A stretch of 64,000 nucleotides of DNA, from contig NZ_LFCV01000087.1 in NCBI RefSeq assembly GCF_001037465.1, positions 1 to 64,000 of the forward strand, read 5' to 3'. Shown in pieces: positions 19,109 through 29,487 of this stretch. The position numbers and the translations under genes were made by a program. How positions within the stretch are numbered: position 1 is the first letter of the stretch; every line of letters begins with the position of its first letter. Origin of the DNA: Xenorhabdus khoisanae. Its GTDB lineage: Bacteria > Pseudomonadota > Gammaproteobacteria > Enterobacterales > Enterobacteriaceae. The notes under the pieces were generated by a model. The model was not told where the DNA came from. It did not search any database and was given only the letters and a program-made list of their open reading frames with translations.

Positions 19109-22100
19109 GTGCCTAATGTATTGCAATTTTCTGAAATTAAATCAGTCAATCTGACCTTGCCGCTCGTGGCTGCCCAGCCCGGAATCTGGATGGCCGATCA
19201 ACTTGCCAGCCATCGAAATGAATTCACCATTGCGCATTATATTGAAATCAATGGCGAACTGGATCGCGCTTTATTTGATGCGGCTATCCGCCAGGGTTTG
19301 GCTGAGGCCGATACCATTCATGCGCGATATTTTATTAATGAAGAGGGGGAGCCTGTACAGCAAATCCCGGCTTTTCATCATGCACAATTTCATCATGTAC
19401 AACAGGTTGTTGCTCCAGAATGGATTGACTTCTCTCATAAACAGCCTCATAAACAGCCTCATGAACAGTCCCGCAAACAGGGAGAAAACGCATCACAGGA
19501 ATTAATGCGGACGGATTTGACAATTGAGTTACCCGCAGATGGAGAACGTCCCCTTTATCGGCAGGTGATTATGAAGATTGAGGCTCAGCCTGAACGTTGG
19601 TTCTGGTATCAGCGTTTTCACCATCTTATGTTGGATGGCTTTAGTTTTGATGCCCTGACCCGACGTATCATTGATATTTATAATGCGTTAAGTGCAGGCC
19701 GCCAGCCAACTGAAAATCCTTTCAGTTCCTTTGAGTTGGTCGTCAAAGAATATCAGAGCTGGGAACAGTCACCAGCAAAAGCAGTGTCAGCCGCATTCTG
19801 GCAAAAACATACCCGTGAACGTGGTGCTTCTGTTTCACTTTCCACTGAAGATATTGTCAATACGGGCAACCCATTACCGTTACATTATCGTTGCCATTTT
19901 CCGATGGTTCAGTTTGCCTTATTAAGGGAAGATGATGTGCTGCGGCGGTTCCAGCCGGCTGAAATTGTGATGGCTGTACTCTGCATCTATTTCTATCGCA
20001 TGAGCGGAGAAAAGCATCTGTCGATTGGCTTTCCTTTTATGCGGCGTCTGGGATCTCAGGCGCTGTGTGCGATGGGACCTGTCGTCAATATCCTGCCGCT
20101 ACAAATAAAATTGCAAGACAGTATGACCCTTGCAGAGGTCGCAAGCCTGTTTGTGGATGAAATGAAGCAAGTTCGCCGTCACCAGCGATACGAAGCCGAA
20201 CAGCTACGTTGTGATTTGGGATTATCGGGTAGCAATAACGCGCTTTATGGCCCTGTTTTCAACTATAAAATCTATAACGAAACGTTGAAATTAGGGGGGA
20301 AACCTGTCAAAACACACACCCTCGCGATGGGGCCCGTGGATGATTTAGAATTTGAATTATGTTGCTACGATAACCAGTTTCATCTGGCACTTATCGCTAA
20401 CCGAAAAAAATACAGTGAACAAACCTTACAGTGGCATGGTGAACGGATCAGCTATCTGTTAAATCAATTGCTGTTGCAGCCACAGCAACCCATCGCATTC
20501 ACGCCAATAATTCCACCGAAGGAACAACAACGGCTTGATGAATGGTCATGCGGGCCAAAAATTCAATTACCTGTAAAAACTCAATTACCTGTAAAAATTC
20601 AATCACCTGTAAAAATTCAATCACCTGTAAATAGTGTTTCTGTATTGGATCTCTTTTTGCAGCAAGTCGAACGACAGCCTGATGCCGTCGCCATACGTTG
20701 CCGCAATGAACAACTGAGTTACCGCCAGTTGATGACAAAAGTGATGCAACTTGCACGTTTCCTGCTGTCACAAAACATCGGGGCTGAGGATGTGGTTGCC
20801 ATTGGTATTCCTCGTTCAATGGATTCAGTGGTTGCTATTTTAGGCGTGTTAGCCAGCGGTGCGGCTTATATTCCCCTTGATCTCGATTACCCGCAGGAAC
20901 GTTTACAGTTAATGTGTGACGATGTTCAGCCAGTTTTGTTGATCACGCACCTGAACACGCTGGCACATATGCCCGAAGTATCCAAGATACTCTGTCTGGA
21001 TGATCAGCAGATCGCGGAACAATGTTCCGGTTTCTCTGCGTTACCTGTTACAAACGAAGAACGACGCGAAAAACTGCGTGGAGAACATTTGGCTTATATG
21101 ATCTACACCTCAGGCTCGACAGGTAAGCCAAAAGGTGTCATGAGTACACATGGCGGGCTGCTGAATTTATTGGTTTCCCATGCTACTAATCTGTTCGGGC
21201 CGCTCATTGAGAATTTTTATCGCCAACACGGCCGACGGGCGAGAGCGGCACACACAGCATCTTTCTCCTTTGATTCCTCTTGGGAACCCCTGTTTTGCAT
21301 GATTCTGGGCAGTGAACTCTCTATTTTTGATGAGGAACTGAGGCGGGATGCCTGGGGCATGGTGCAGCAAATGAACCTGCTGCCGATTGATATCATGGAT
21401 ATCACCCCTTCCTTTTTGACTCAGCTTATCGACAGCGGGTTATTGGAAAAAGGCAATCATCAGCCAGCATTTATTATGATTGGTGGTGAGGCAGCGACGC
21501 CACGGTTATGGGAATTACTTAAGCAGCAGTCGCAAATTGATGTCCATAATTATTATGGCCCTTCCGAATACACTATCGATACGCTGGGGGCCAGTATTCA
21601 GGTGGCTGAACAACCCGTGATTGGGCGTCCGGTTGCCAATACCGATATCTGGCTTTTGGATAGCCACCTACAACCCGTGCCAATTGGGGCAGTGGGAGAG
21701 CTGTATCTCTCAGGAGCAGGCATCGCACGTGGTTATCTGCACCGTCCGGGCCTGACAGCAACGCGCTTTGTCGCCAATCCATTCCGTCATGGCGAAGTGA
21801 TGTATCGCAGTGGGGATCTTATGCGTTGGCGGCCTGATGGGCAGCTTGCATTTATTGGTCGTGTGGATCATCAGGTTAAAGTGCGTGGTTTTCGCGTTGA
21901 GTTGGGTGAAGTTGAAAATGCGCTGGCAGATTTGCCGGAAGTCAGTTCTGCGGTAGTCATTGCGGAGCCTCTCGGTGCAACATACCGGTTGTTGGGGTAT
22001 TGTGCAGTACCCGACGAGCAACGACGCGCTTTGCCGGATATCTCTGCTCTGTTATTGGCAGAATTGGCAAAAAAACTGCCTGATTATATGGTTCCTGCTC

Positions 22101-25100
22101 TTTTAATGGTACTGGAAACCTTACCGCTTACCGTTAATGGCAAAATTGATCGTAATGCGTTGCCTAAGCCGCAACAACTTCAATTGCCTGTGGGCAGAAA
22201 AGCGGAAAGCGAGCAGGAAAAATCTATTTGTGAAGCATTTGCCCGCTTGTTAGGCGTGCAAGAAGCCTGTGCTGATGATGATTTCTTTGTCCTCGGGGGA
22301 GACAGTATTTCCGCGATGGCACTGGGAACACAGTTACGCCGCCTTGGGTGGCAGTTACGCCCTCGGGATATTTTCAGCGAACGCACACCTGCGCGTATGG
22401 CGTTGAAAATGACGCCTGTTACCAGCGCAAAACAGGCTTCGAAGCGAATTCAAAAAGGGGCGATCGATAGCCTGCCTATTTTGCATTGGTTTGCCGAATC
22501 TCATGGGATCAATACCCGTTTCGCTCATGGGGTATTTGTCCGCGTTCCCGCAGAATTACAGCCGCAACAATTATCACAAGTATTGACAGCCTTAGTGCGA
22601 GCGCATCCTGTGTTGCAAGCGTTCACCCGTGATAACCAACTGATTGTGGGGGAATCGCCAGCCTTTGGTGAATCAACAACCATCACCGAGGGGCGCTATT
22701 ACAGCATATGGCAAGATTGCGCAGATCTTGAATCTTGTGCAGAGCAAGCTTTCCACGATGCGGTTATGCGTCTGGAACCTGCGAATGGTCAGTTATTCCA
22801 TGTTTGTTTATTACAAAATGGTGGTGTGTCTGAGGGGTTAGTGTTTGTTATTCACCATCTGGCAACGGATGGCGTTTCGTGGCGAATTCTATTAGATGAA
22901 TTGCGTCAGGGAACAGAAGCGCTTATCACTGGCGAGGCCATGATTTTGCCTGCGGAAGAGTACACTTTGTACGATTGGAATGATGAACTGCGCCAAAACC
23001 TGCCACAACGTGCAGTCGAATTACCTTTCTGGCAAAGCATGTTAAATGAAAAAACGCTCCTTTTAGGGCGGCGTTCGTTAGATGTGCAGCGGGATCGCAG
23101 GATAAACGCCTGTGAAGAGCGAACATTATTGAGTGGTGAACAGACCACCGCATTATTAGGAACATTGCCAGCACAGTACCACGCCAATGTTGAAGAGATG
23201 CTATTAACCATATTGGTCATGGCTTGCTACCGCCATTTTAATGCCCATAAATTACGTTTCCAGTTAGAGTCTCATGGTCGCATTGAATTAGACCAAGAAG
23301 TTGATTTGTCCCGAACGGTTGGCTGGCTGACCGCTGAATATCCGATAGTGGTAGGTGTACCACCAACAGGAGAAAGCCAGCCTGCTGAAATGGTCAGGGC
23401 AGTCAAAAGCGTTCTGCGTGCTGTTCCTGATCGTGGCGTGGGTTATGGCTTGCTGCGCTATCTTGATCAAACGGGGAGGGAAATATTGTCATCGCAACAG
23501 GCACCAGAGATCTTGTTTAATTATCTGGGGCGTTTTGTCGAGATAAATCATTTATGGGCACCACAACGAACTGAAAATCTTTTCCGGGATGCGTTTGCTG
23601 TTTATCAAGATCCTGAAATGCCTCTGAACCACAGTCTGGAAATCAATTTGTTTGTGGATGAACAGGGGGATGTTCCGCAGTTGGTGATTAATTGGCAATG
23701 GGTTGATGGTATTTTCAGCCATCAAGATATTGCGGAATTACATCGTGGCATGGCATGGGCAGCCGATCGTTTAATCCAATTCGCCAAACAGCAGCCCCAG
23801 CAGGCTATGGCGACGTTAGTCGCCGCAGAAGTGGGAATATCCGATGTGGAGGAAAACGATCTTACCCAATTGGCTGAGCGTTATGGGCCATTATCTGCGG
23901 TATTACCGTTGTTACCGTTGCAACAAGGGTTATTATTCCACGCACAGACAGCCACTGAGCATGGTAGCTATAACTCATTGACGCGCCTTTCTTTGTCTGG
24001 GCCATTAACAGTTGCTGAATTGCGTCAGGCGCTGTCGGCTTTAGTACATCATCATCCGCAACTGGCTGCGAAATTTGATACTGAACAGTGTGCTTCGCCA
24101 CTACAACTGATACCCATCATCTCCGATGATAAAGATTATTGGGCACTCGATCTTCATCAACTGCCTGAGTTGTCTGCGGAAGAAGAGGAGATGGCATTAC
24201 GGGAACTTGAAACAGCCGAGCTTGCGCGGGATCTCTTCCGGCAGCAAGAAGCCTTATTACACGCATTGCTGGTCTGCCATGATAACAGTTCACGTTATAC
24301 GTTATTGTTGAATGCTCATCATTTGGTCGTCGATGGCTGGTCTACCCCTATTCTGGTGCAGGATCTTTTGACGTTGCTGAATCAGGGTGCGCCAGCTTTG
24401 TATCGACCGGATAATCGCTATCAAGACGTTGTTCATCAATTATTGGCGCGTGAAATAGAACCGACCCGCCAATGTTGGCAACAGGTATTGCAAGGTGTTC
24501 AACCAACGTGCTTGTTCGGTGAACAATCCCATGTTGGCGAGGTTAAGGAACTTGAAATATCACTGACACCCGCGATGGAACAGGCATTAGTTGATTTATG
24601 CCAGCAACGCGGTTTGACACTCAATACCGTGATGCAAGGAATCTGGGCGTTGTTATTAAGTATACACAGCGGCTCATCTGATGTGGTTTTCGGTTCTCCG
24701 GTGTCGGGCAGGTTTGGGCAGACGGAAGGGTTGGATCAGCACATCGGGCTGTTCAGTAACACCTTACCGGTTCGGGTCATGCTGGATATGGCCCAACCAC
24801 TCTTGCCTCAACTGGAACAGCTACAGGCACAGCAGATCCAATTGATTGAACATGACAATATTGGTCTTGGTGAGATCCAGCAAATTGCAGGCACTGGCAC
24901 ACTGTTTGATACCTTGCTGGTGGTTGAAAATTATCCCGAAGTGGAACAGCACCAAGAAGAGATTGAGGGCATCCTCTGTCAGGGCATTAATAACCGTGGT
25001 TACACTCACTATCCTCTGACGTTACTGGTATTGCCGGGTAAACGTCTGCGCCTATTAATGGAATATCGGGAAAGCATTAAACAGCCGGAACGCTTGGCAC

Positions 25101-27838
25101 AACGCCTGATTCTCTTGATCCAGCAACTGCTCGAACAACCGAAGATCGCACTGCGGGAGTGGATCTTGCAATCGATTGATGAAACAGCGTTTATTGAGGA
25201 AGTTAATAAAACCTATCATGATGTTCCCTCCACAACTCTCCATCAACTCGTGATGGAACAGGCAAGGAAAACGCCCGACGCTTTGGCGCTCTTGGATTGC
25301 CATCATCGCCTGACCTACCGGCAAATGCGTCTGCAAACTCGCCTGTTAGCTGATCGTTTAATTGAAGCAGGTGTACAGGCGGGGGATATTGTCGGGGTGG
25401 CATTATCACGTTCAGTTCGACTGAGTCTGGCGCTACAGGCAATTCTGGAAACCGGGGCGGCGTGGTTGCCTCTTGATACAGGCTATCCTGATGAGCGTTT
25501 GACCATCATGCTGAAAGATGCCCAACCCAGAATCGTGATCACCGAAAGTACGTTTAAGGCACGCTTTGCCAGTCAAGCCTCTTTGTTGTTATTGGATAAA
25601 TTGTTATTAGATAAACTGGCGGATGAAACACAGCCACCTGCCCATACTGCCGTTAACATCACGTCTGAACATCCGGCATACATTCTTTATACATCTGGCT
25701 CCACAGGGCGGCCAAAAGGCGTGGTCGTGAGCCATCAAGCCATTGTTAACCGCTTACTGTGGATGCAGGAAGCTTACTCACTGACAGCAGATGATGTGGT
25801 ATTGCAGAAAACGCCATGCAGTTTTGATGTTTCTGTATGGGAGTTTTTCTGGCCGTTAATGACAGGTGCTCAATTAGTCATGGCACCACCAGAAGCGCAT
25901 CGCGATCCCGCAGCCCTTCTCCGGCTTATTGATGACTACCGTGTCACGACATTGCATTTTGTGCCATCAATGTTGGCAACCTTAATGGATTCATTGGCGT
26001 TACGAGAACAAGAAGCGCCTTTCTGCCGTAGTCTGAGGCGTGTTTTCTGTAGTGGCGAAGCCCTGTCAAGTGAACTGGCACGTCGCTATCAGACGCTGAT
26101 AGCCGCACCTTTACATAATCTTTATGGCCCAACCGAAGCGGCTGTGGATGTGACATGGCAGCCTGCATTTGGTGAGGCATTGGCACGTTGCAGCAGCCCG
26201 GGGATTCCTATCGGCCGACCAGTATGGAACACCCAATTGCGTATTTTAGATGCTTGGTTACGCCCCGTTCCTGTTGGCGTGGCGGGCGATCTCTATCTCA
26301 GCGGTATTCAGTTAGCCACAAACTACCTCAACCGACCCGATCTGACCGCCAGCCGTTTTGTGGCTGATCCTTTTGCCTCTGGCAAACGAATGTACCGAAC
26401 GGGGGATATTGCCTGTTGGTCAGAAAATGGTGAAGTTGAATATCTTGGGCGCAGTGATGATCAGTTAAAAATACGTGGTCAACGGATTGAACTGGGGGAA
26501 ATTGAACAAGCTTTGCTGGAGCAACCGGGAATTGCTCAGGCGGCGGTTGCAGCGCGTGAGCTGGGTAAATCAGGTCAGGCGACTGGTCATGTCGATGCAC
26601 GTCAGCTAATTGCCTGGTTGATTCCTCAATCCGGTGTGACATTGGATCTTGAAGCATTGCACCAAACGATGATGAAACGATTACCGGCTTACATGCTGCC
26701 TGTCACTTATGTGATACAGGAAAATTTCCCGTTGAGTGCTAATGGCAAATTGAATCGCAAGGCACTTCCGATGCCAGAAAAATTAACCACGGGCAGGCAA
26801 CCAAAAGCGGGTTTGGAAAGCCAGATAGCCGAGTTGTTCAGCGAGATTTTAGAGTGTGGCCCCGTTTGGGCTGATGATGATTTCTTTGCTCTGGGCGGGC
26901 ATTCGTTGCTGGCAATGCGTCTGGCAGCCGAGATACGCCGACGCTTTAATCACCATTTTTCTAATCACCAGCTTTCTAATAATAGTGTTTCAGTCGGTCA
27001 TATCATGGTCGCGCGAAGTGTAGAGAAATTAAGTGCGTTATTGGTTGATGAGCAGGAACAGAATTCGGCAGAAAAGCGTGGCGTGGGGGAAGTTCTACCT
27101 TTGCGGGAAGGAACAGGACCCGCGCTGTTTTGTATACATCCAGCGTCGGGTTTTGCCTGGCAATACAGTGGATTGTTGCGTTATCTGGAGGGGGATTGGC
27201 CGATTATCGGATTGCAGTCACCTCGTCCCCACGGTGTGATTGCAGATTGTGATAGCCTCGACGCAATGTGTACACGCCATTTGGCTACATTGCGCACTGT
27301 CCAGCCTCATGGACCTTACTATTTGCTGGGGTATTCTCTGGGCGGGATGTTGGCTCAGGAGATGGCAATCCGTTTGCGGCAAGAAGATGAAGAAGTCGCT
27401 TTCTTAGGGTTATTGGATGCTTATCCCCCAGAAGGGCAGGATTGGGGCGGATTAAGTGAGGAAGAGGCCAAACAGGAAATTGCCCGTGAACAGGCGGAGT
27501 TTATGGCGGAGACAGAAGATGAGCATGATCCGCAACTATATGATCCACAACTGGGCAGGGAAAAACAGGCGATGTTTGAAGATATTGTTGCTAACTATCA
27601 GGATGCTGTCCGCAGTTTATTGTCTGCCGTTAACAAGCAATATGATGGCGAAGCCATACTGTTTGTGGCTGCGCGGACATTGCCTCCAGAGTTAGATGTT
27701 GAAAAGACGTGGGCGCCCTGGATTAGCCACTTAAAGGTGTATCGGCAAGATTGTGAACACGCCGATATTCTTTCTCCGGCACCATTGAAACAGTGGGGAC
27801 CATTGCTCAATAACCTGTTGAAACAACGTCGCAATTAA
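19109..27838 (+). CDS. Two-module NRPS, C-A-T-E-C-A-T-TE, catecholate siderophore synthetase
   Basis: The 2909-residue synthetase starts at GTG after AAGAAAGGA. Module 1 has a condensation domain (HHLMLDG 171-177), an adenylation domain (A3 near 665), a carrier (LGGDS, Ser1066) and an epimerase (HHLATDG from 1249, TVGWLTAEYP, FNYLGRF). Module 2 is EntF-like: condensation (HHLVVDG 1737-1743), adenylation, carrier (LGGHS, Ser2599) and thioesterase (GYSLGG, Ser2743). By alignment to the GrsA pocket I read A2 as DVWHFSLVD, the canonical serine code. A1 reads DSEDMGYID, with acidic residues suggesting a Lys, Arg or Orn substrate (inference). The expected product is a lactone of DHB-D-cationic-L-Ser units, of the type known from cyclic trichrysobactin and trivanchrobactin. 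Tandem in-frame duplications occur at 19433-19480, 20561-20632, 25586-25615, 26948-26977 and 27527-27556. Confidence 0.93.
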   Translation: MPNVLQFSEIKSVNLTLPLVAAQPGIWMADQLASHRNEFTIAHYIEINGELDRALFDAAIRQGLAEADTIHARYFINEEGEPVQQIPAFHHAQFHHVQQVVAPEWIDFSHKQPHKQPHEQSRKQGENASQELMRTDLTIELPADGERPLYRQVIMKIEAQPERWFWYQRFHHLMLDGFSFDALTRRIIDIYNALSAGRQPTENPFSSFELVVKEYQSWEQSPAKAVSAAFWQKHTRERGASVSLSTEDIVNTGNPLPLHYRCHFPMVQFALLREDDVLRRFQPAEIVMAVLCIYFYRMSGEKHLSIGFPFMRRLGSQALCAMGPVVNILPLQIKLQDSMTLAEVASLFVDEMKQVRRHQRYEAEQLRCDLGLSGSNNALYGPVFNYKIYNETLKLGGKPVKTHTLAMGPVDDLEFELCCYDNQFHLALIANRKKYSEQTLQWHGERISYLLNQLLLQPQQPIAFTPIIPPKEQQRLDEWSCGPKIQLPVKTQLPVKIQSPVKIQSPVNSVSVLDLFLQQVERQPDAVAIRCRNEQLSYRQLMTKVMQLARFLLSQNIGAEDVVAIGIPRSMDSVVAILGVLASGAAYIPLDLDYPQERLQLMCDDVQPVLLITHLNTLAHMPEVSKILCLDDQQIAEQCSGFSALPVTNEERREKLRGEHLAYMIYTSGSTGKPKGVMSTHGGLLNLLVSHATNLFGPLIENFYRQHGRRARAAHTASFSFDSSWEPLFCMILGSELSIFDEELRRDAWGMVQQMNLLPIDIMDITPSFLTQLIDSGLLEKGNHQPAFIMIGGEAATPRLWELLKQQSQIDVHNYYGPSEYTIDTLGASIQVAEQPVIGRPVANTDIWLLDSHLQPVPIGAVGELYLSGAGIARGYLHRPGLTATRFVANPFRHGEVMYRSGDLMRWRPDGQLAFIGRVDHQVKVRGFRVELGEVENALADLPEVSSAVVIAEPLGATYRLLGYCAVPDEQRRALPDISALLLAELAKKLPDYMVPALLMVLETLPLTVNGKIDRNALPKPQQLQLPVGRKAESEQEKSICEAFARLLGVQEACADDDFFVLGGDSISAMALGTQLRRLGWQLRPRDIFSERTPARMALKMTPVTSAKQASKRIQKGAIDSLPILHWFAESHGINTRFAHGVFVRVPAELQPQQLSQVLTALVRAHPVLQAFTRDNQLIVGESPAFGESTTITEGRYYSIWQDCADLESCAEQAFHDAVMRLEPANGQLFHVCLLQNGGVSEGLVFVIHHLATDGVSWRILLDELRQGTEALITGEAMILPAEEYTLYDWNDELRQNLPQRAVELPFWQSMLNEKTLLLGRRSLDVQRDRRINACEERTLLSGEQTTALLGTLPAQYHANVEEMLLTILVMACYRHFNAHKLRFQLESHGRIELDQEVDLSRTVGWLTAEYPIVVGVPPTGESQPAEMVRAVKSVLRAVPDRGVGYGLLRYLDQTGREILSSQQAPEILFNYLGRFVEINHLWAPQRTENLFRDAFAVYQDPEMPLNHSLEINLFVDEQGDVPQLVINWQWVDGIFSHQDIAELHRGMAWAADRLIQFAKQQPQQAMATLVAAEVGISDVEENDLTQLAERYGPLSAVLPLLPLQQGLLFHAQTATEHGSYNSLTRLSLSGPLTVAELRQALSALVHHHPQLAAKFDTEQCASPLQLIPIISDDKDYWALDLHQLPELSAEEEEMALRELETAELARDLFRQQEALLHALLVCHDNSSRYTLLLNAHHLVVDGWSTPILVQDLLTLLNQGAPALYRPDNRYQDVVHQLLAREIEPTRQCWQQVLQGVQPTCLFGEQSHVGEVKELEISLTPAMEQALVDLCQQRGLTLNTVMQGIWALLLSIHSGSSDVVFGSPVSGRFGQTEGLDQHIGLFSNTLPVRVMLDMAQPLLPQLEQLQAQQIQLIEHDNIGLGEIQQIAGTGTLFDTLLVVENYPEVEQHQEEIEGILCQGINNRGYTHYPLTLLVLPGKRLRLLMEYRESIKQPERLAQRLILLIQQLLEQPKIALREWILQSIDETAFIEEVNKTYHDVPSTTLHQLVMEQARKTPDALALLDCHHRLTYRQMRLQTRLLADRLIEAGVQAGDIVGVALSRSVRLSLALQAILETGAAWLPLDTGYPDERLTIMLKDAQPRIVITESTFKARFASQASLLLLDKLLLDKLADETQPPAHTAVNITSEHPAYILYTSGSTGRPKGVVVSHQAIVNRLLWMQEAYSLTADDVVLQKTPCSFDVSVWEFFWPLMTGAQLVMAPPEAHRDPAALLRLIDDYRVTTLHFVPSMLATLMDSLALREQEAPFCRSLRRVFCSGEALSSELARRYQTLIAAPLHNLYGPTEAAVDVTWQPAFGEALARCSSPGIPIGRPVWNTQLRILDAWLRPVPVGVAGDLYLSGIQLATNYLNRPDLTASRFVADPFASGKRMYRTGDIACWSENGEVEYLGRSDDQLKIRGQRIELGEIEQALLEQPGIAQAAVAARELGKSGQATGHVDARQLIAWLIPQSGVTLDLEALHQTMMKRLPAYMLPVTYVIQENFPLSANGKLNRKALPMPEKLTTGRQPKAGLESQIAELFSEILECGPVWADDDFFALGGHSLLAMRLAAEIRRRFNHHFSNHQLSNNSVSVGHIMVARSVEKLSALLVDEQEQNSAEKRGVGEVLPLREGTGPALFCIHPASGFAWQYSGLLRYLEGDWPIIGLQSPRPHGVIADCDSLDAMCTRHLATLRTVQPHGPYYLLGYSLGGMLAQEMAIRLRQEDEEVAFLGLLDAYPPEGQDWGGLSEEEAKQEIAREQAEFMAETEDEHDPQLYDPQLGREKQAMFEDIVANYQDAVRSLLSAVNKQYDGEAILFVAARTLPPELDVEKTWAPWISHLKVYRQDCEHADILSPAPLKQWGPLLNNLLKQRRN
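20561..20632 (+). repeat. Four 18-bp tandem repeats in the NRPS C-A linker
   Basis: Four consecutive 18-bp units, each a variant of ATTCAATTACCTGTAAAA, encode a Q-(L/S)-P-V-K-(I/T) hexapeptide array between the first condensation and adenylation domains. Units 1-2 and 3-4 differ by a T-to-C change, consistent with stepwise duplication. Confidence 0.95.
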
Positions 27839-27874
27839 CTTTATCGCAATTAACTTTATCGCGTTTAACGTTAT
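27830..27874 (+). repeat. Three 15-bp tandem repeats across the NRPS stop codon
   Basis: CGCAATTAACTTTAT occurs at 27830-27844 and 27845-27859, with a diverged third copy at 27860-27874. The NRPS stop codon TAA lies inside the first unit. The array fills most of the 49-bp gap to the exporter gene. Confidence 0.9.
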
Positions 27875-27887
27875 CGTATGGAACATT

Positions 27888-29174
27888 ATGGCTAAGTCAT
27901 CAATCTTTTTAGATTTTAGTTTGCTCAGAAAGAACGCACATTTCCGCGCTATCTTTATTGCCCGCATGTTATCCGTTTTTGCATTGGGCATGCTGACGGT
28001 TGGCGTTCCTGTCCAAATGCAATTTCTGACGGGTTCTACCTTACAGGTGGGCATTGTGGTTGCTTTGGATGGGATCGGTATGTTTATCGGACTCATTCTG
28101 GGGGGAATACTGGCTGATCGTTATGACCGGCGTAAACTCATTCTGTTTGCCCGGGGAACTTGTGGTATCGGTTTTGTGGCATTGAGCTTTAACGCATTTT
28201 TAGATTCACCATCGCTGTATATGCTCTATTTCCTTTCTGTTTGGGATGGTTTTTTTGGTGCGTTAGGTATGACGGCGTTAATGGCGGCAATTCCAAATCT
28301 GGTCGGGCGGGAAAATCTGGCTTCAGCAGGTGCTTTGAGCATGATCACTGTTCGCATTGGTGCCATTATTTCTCCCGCTTTGGCAGGTATCATTATTGTT
28401 GTTGGTGGGCCGGGCTGGAACTTTGCCGTTGCCGCAATCGGGACATTGGCAACACTGCTGCCTTTGATGAGGCTCCCGGCAATGAAACCTCAGACGAGCA
28501 AGCAAGAACATCCGATCAGTGCGCTGGTCAGTGGGGTGAAATTTGTTTGTCAGCACAAAATAGTGGGCAGTGTCATTCTGGTGGGAATGATGATAAGTGC
28601 TGCGGGAGCGGTTAGGATTCTGTTTCCTGCATTATCTCAGGAGGTTTACCACCAAGAGCCATCAGCGACGGGATTAATGTATTCCGCCGTGCCATTAGGC
28701 GCCATGCTCGGTGCATTCACCAGCGGTTGGATAGGGAAAAGTACCCGGCCGGGGATCTTACTGATTATATGTGCCCTGTGTTCCTTTATCACGTTATCTA
28801 TGTTGGGCGTAGTCACCCATATCGTGCTGGCATTAGTGGTATTGGTCTGTTATGGCTATTTGAATGCGTTTGCATCTTTACTGCAATTTACGCTTATTCA
28901 GAGCCATACACCGGATCATTTATTGGGACGAGTAAACAGTTTTGTGACCGCTCAGGATGTGACAGGGGATTCATTGGGGGCGTTGGGATTAGGTTTTATG
29001 GGGCGTTTGTTGTCTCCATTAATGACCGCCTTTTCATTTGGAACCTTTGCTGCACTTGTCTGCTTGCTGCTTGCCGCAGTCGTAAAACCGTTGCGTCATT
29101 CCACATTACGCGACAGCACATCATTATCAGATACACAACCTTTAAAGATTGAACCTCAGAAAAATGAAAGTTAA
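27888..29174 (+). CDS. entS: EntS-type MFS siderophore exporter
   Basis: The 428-residue major facilitator protein has about twelve hydrophobic segments. It closely follows EntS in its N-terminus (FLDFSLLRKNAHFRAIFIAR), the loop 2-3 motif GGILADRYDRRKLIL and the following ARGTCGIGF. EntS exports enterobactin from cytoplasm to periplasm; here the cargo would be the siderophore made by the upstream NRPS. It lies 49 bp after the NRPS and closes the fes-mbtH-NRPS-exporter operon. No FepBCDG-type uptake genes are in the window. Confidence 0.9.
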   Translation: MAKSSIFLDFSLLRKNAHFRAIFIARMLSVFALGMLTVGVPVQMQFLTGSTLQVGIVVALDGIGMFIGLILGGILADRYDRRKLILFARGTCGIGFVALSFNAFLDSPSLYMLYFLSVWDGFFGALGMTALMAAIPNLVGRENLASAGALSMITVRIGAIISPALAGIIIVVGGPGWNFAVAAIGTLATLLPLMRLPAMKPQTSKQEHPISALVSGVKFVCQHKIVGSVILVGMMISAAGAVRILFPALSQEVYHQEPSATGLMYSAVPLGAMLGAFTSGWIGKSTRPGILLIICALCSFITLSMLGVVTHIVLALVVLVCYGYLNAFASLLQFTLIQSHTPDHLLGRVNSFVTAQDVTGDSLGALGLGFMGRLLSPLMTAFSFGTFAALVCLLLAAVVKPLRHSTLRDSTSLSDTQPLKIEPQKNES

Positions 29175-29487
29175 TGGTCGTGAAGCCCGGCCATTATTCT
29201 TGGCAGAAGTTGCTTTCGGCTAAATAAGCCACGGCGTGGTATCAATATCACGCCATCTCCCCGAATCATAAAAATAACATTATTTGTTATGTTTTATTTA
29301 AAATATATATAAATAAATGTTAACAAAATATGGCATTTTATGGGTGTTTAGGGGGGCAGGTGGTGGCGTTGATTACATACACTTTTTTTAATCCTTCCCT
29401 GTTCTTAGGAAACTATACCTTTGATGATTCCTGCCCGCTTACACAATAAAAAACATAAAAACTGGTATTTTGGCAAATTAACAATGG
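29175..29487. other. Intergenic region between entS and the autotransporter
   Basis: This stretch is AT-rich with no credible gene. A small hairpin (GGCGTG 29233-29238 with CACGCC 29249-29254) may weakly end the entS transcript but lacks a T-run. The last 100 bases presumably hold the autotransporter promoter; no strong consensus stands out. Confidence 0.5.

Noticed and set aside
19109-27838. Calling the NRPS simply EntF and the product enterobactin
   Set aside because: There is a full extra A-T-E module with a different pocket; only module 2 is EntF-like.
27830-27887. Regulatory hairpin or riboswitch before entS
   Set aside because: The pattern is simple 15-bp direct repetition with no conserved RNA structure.
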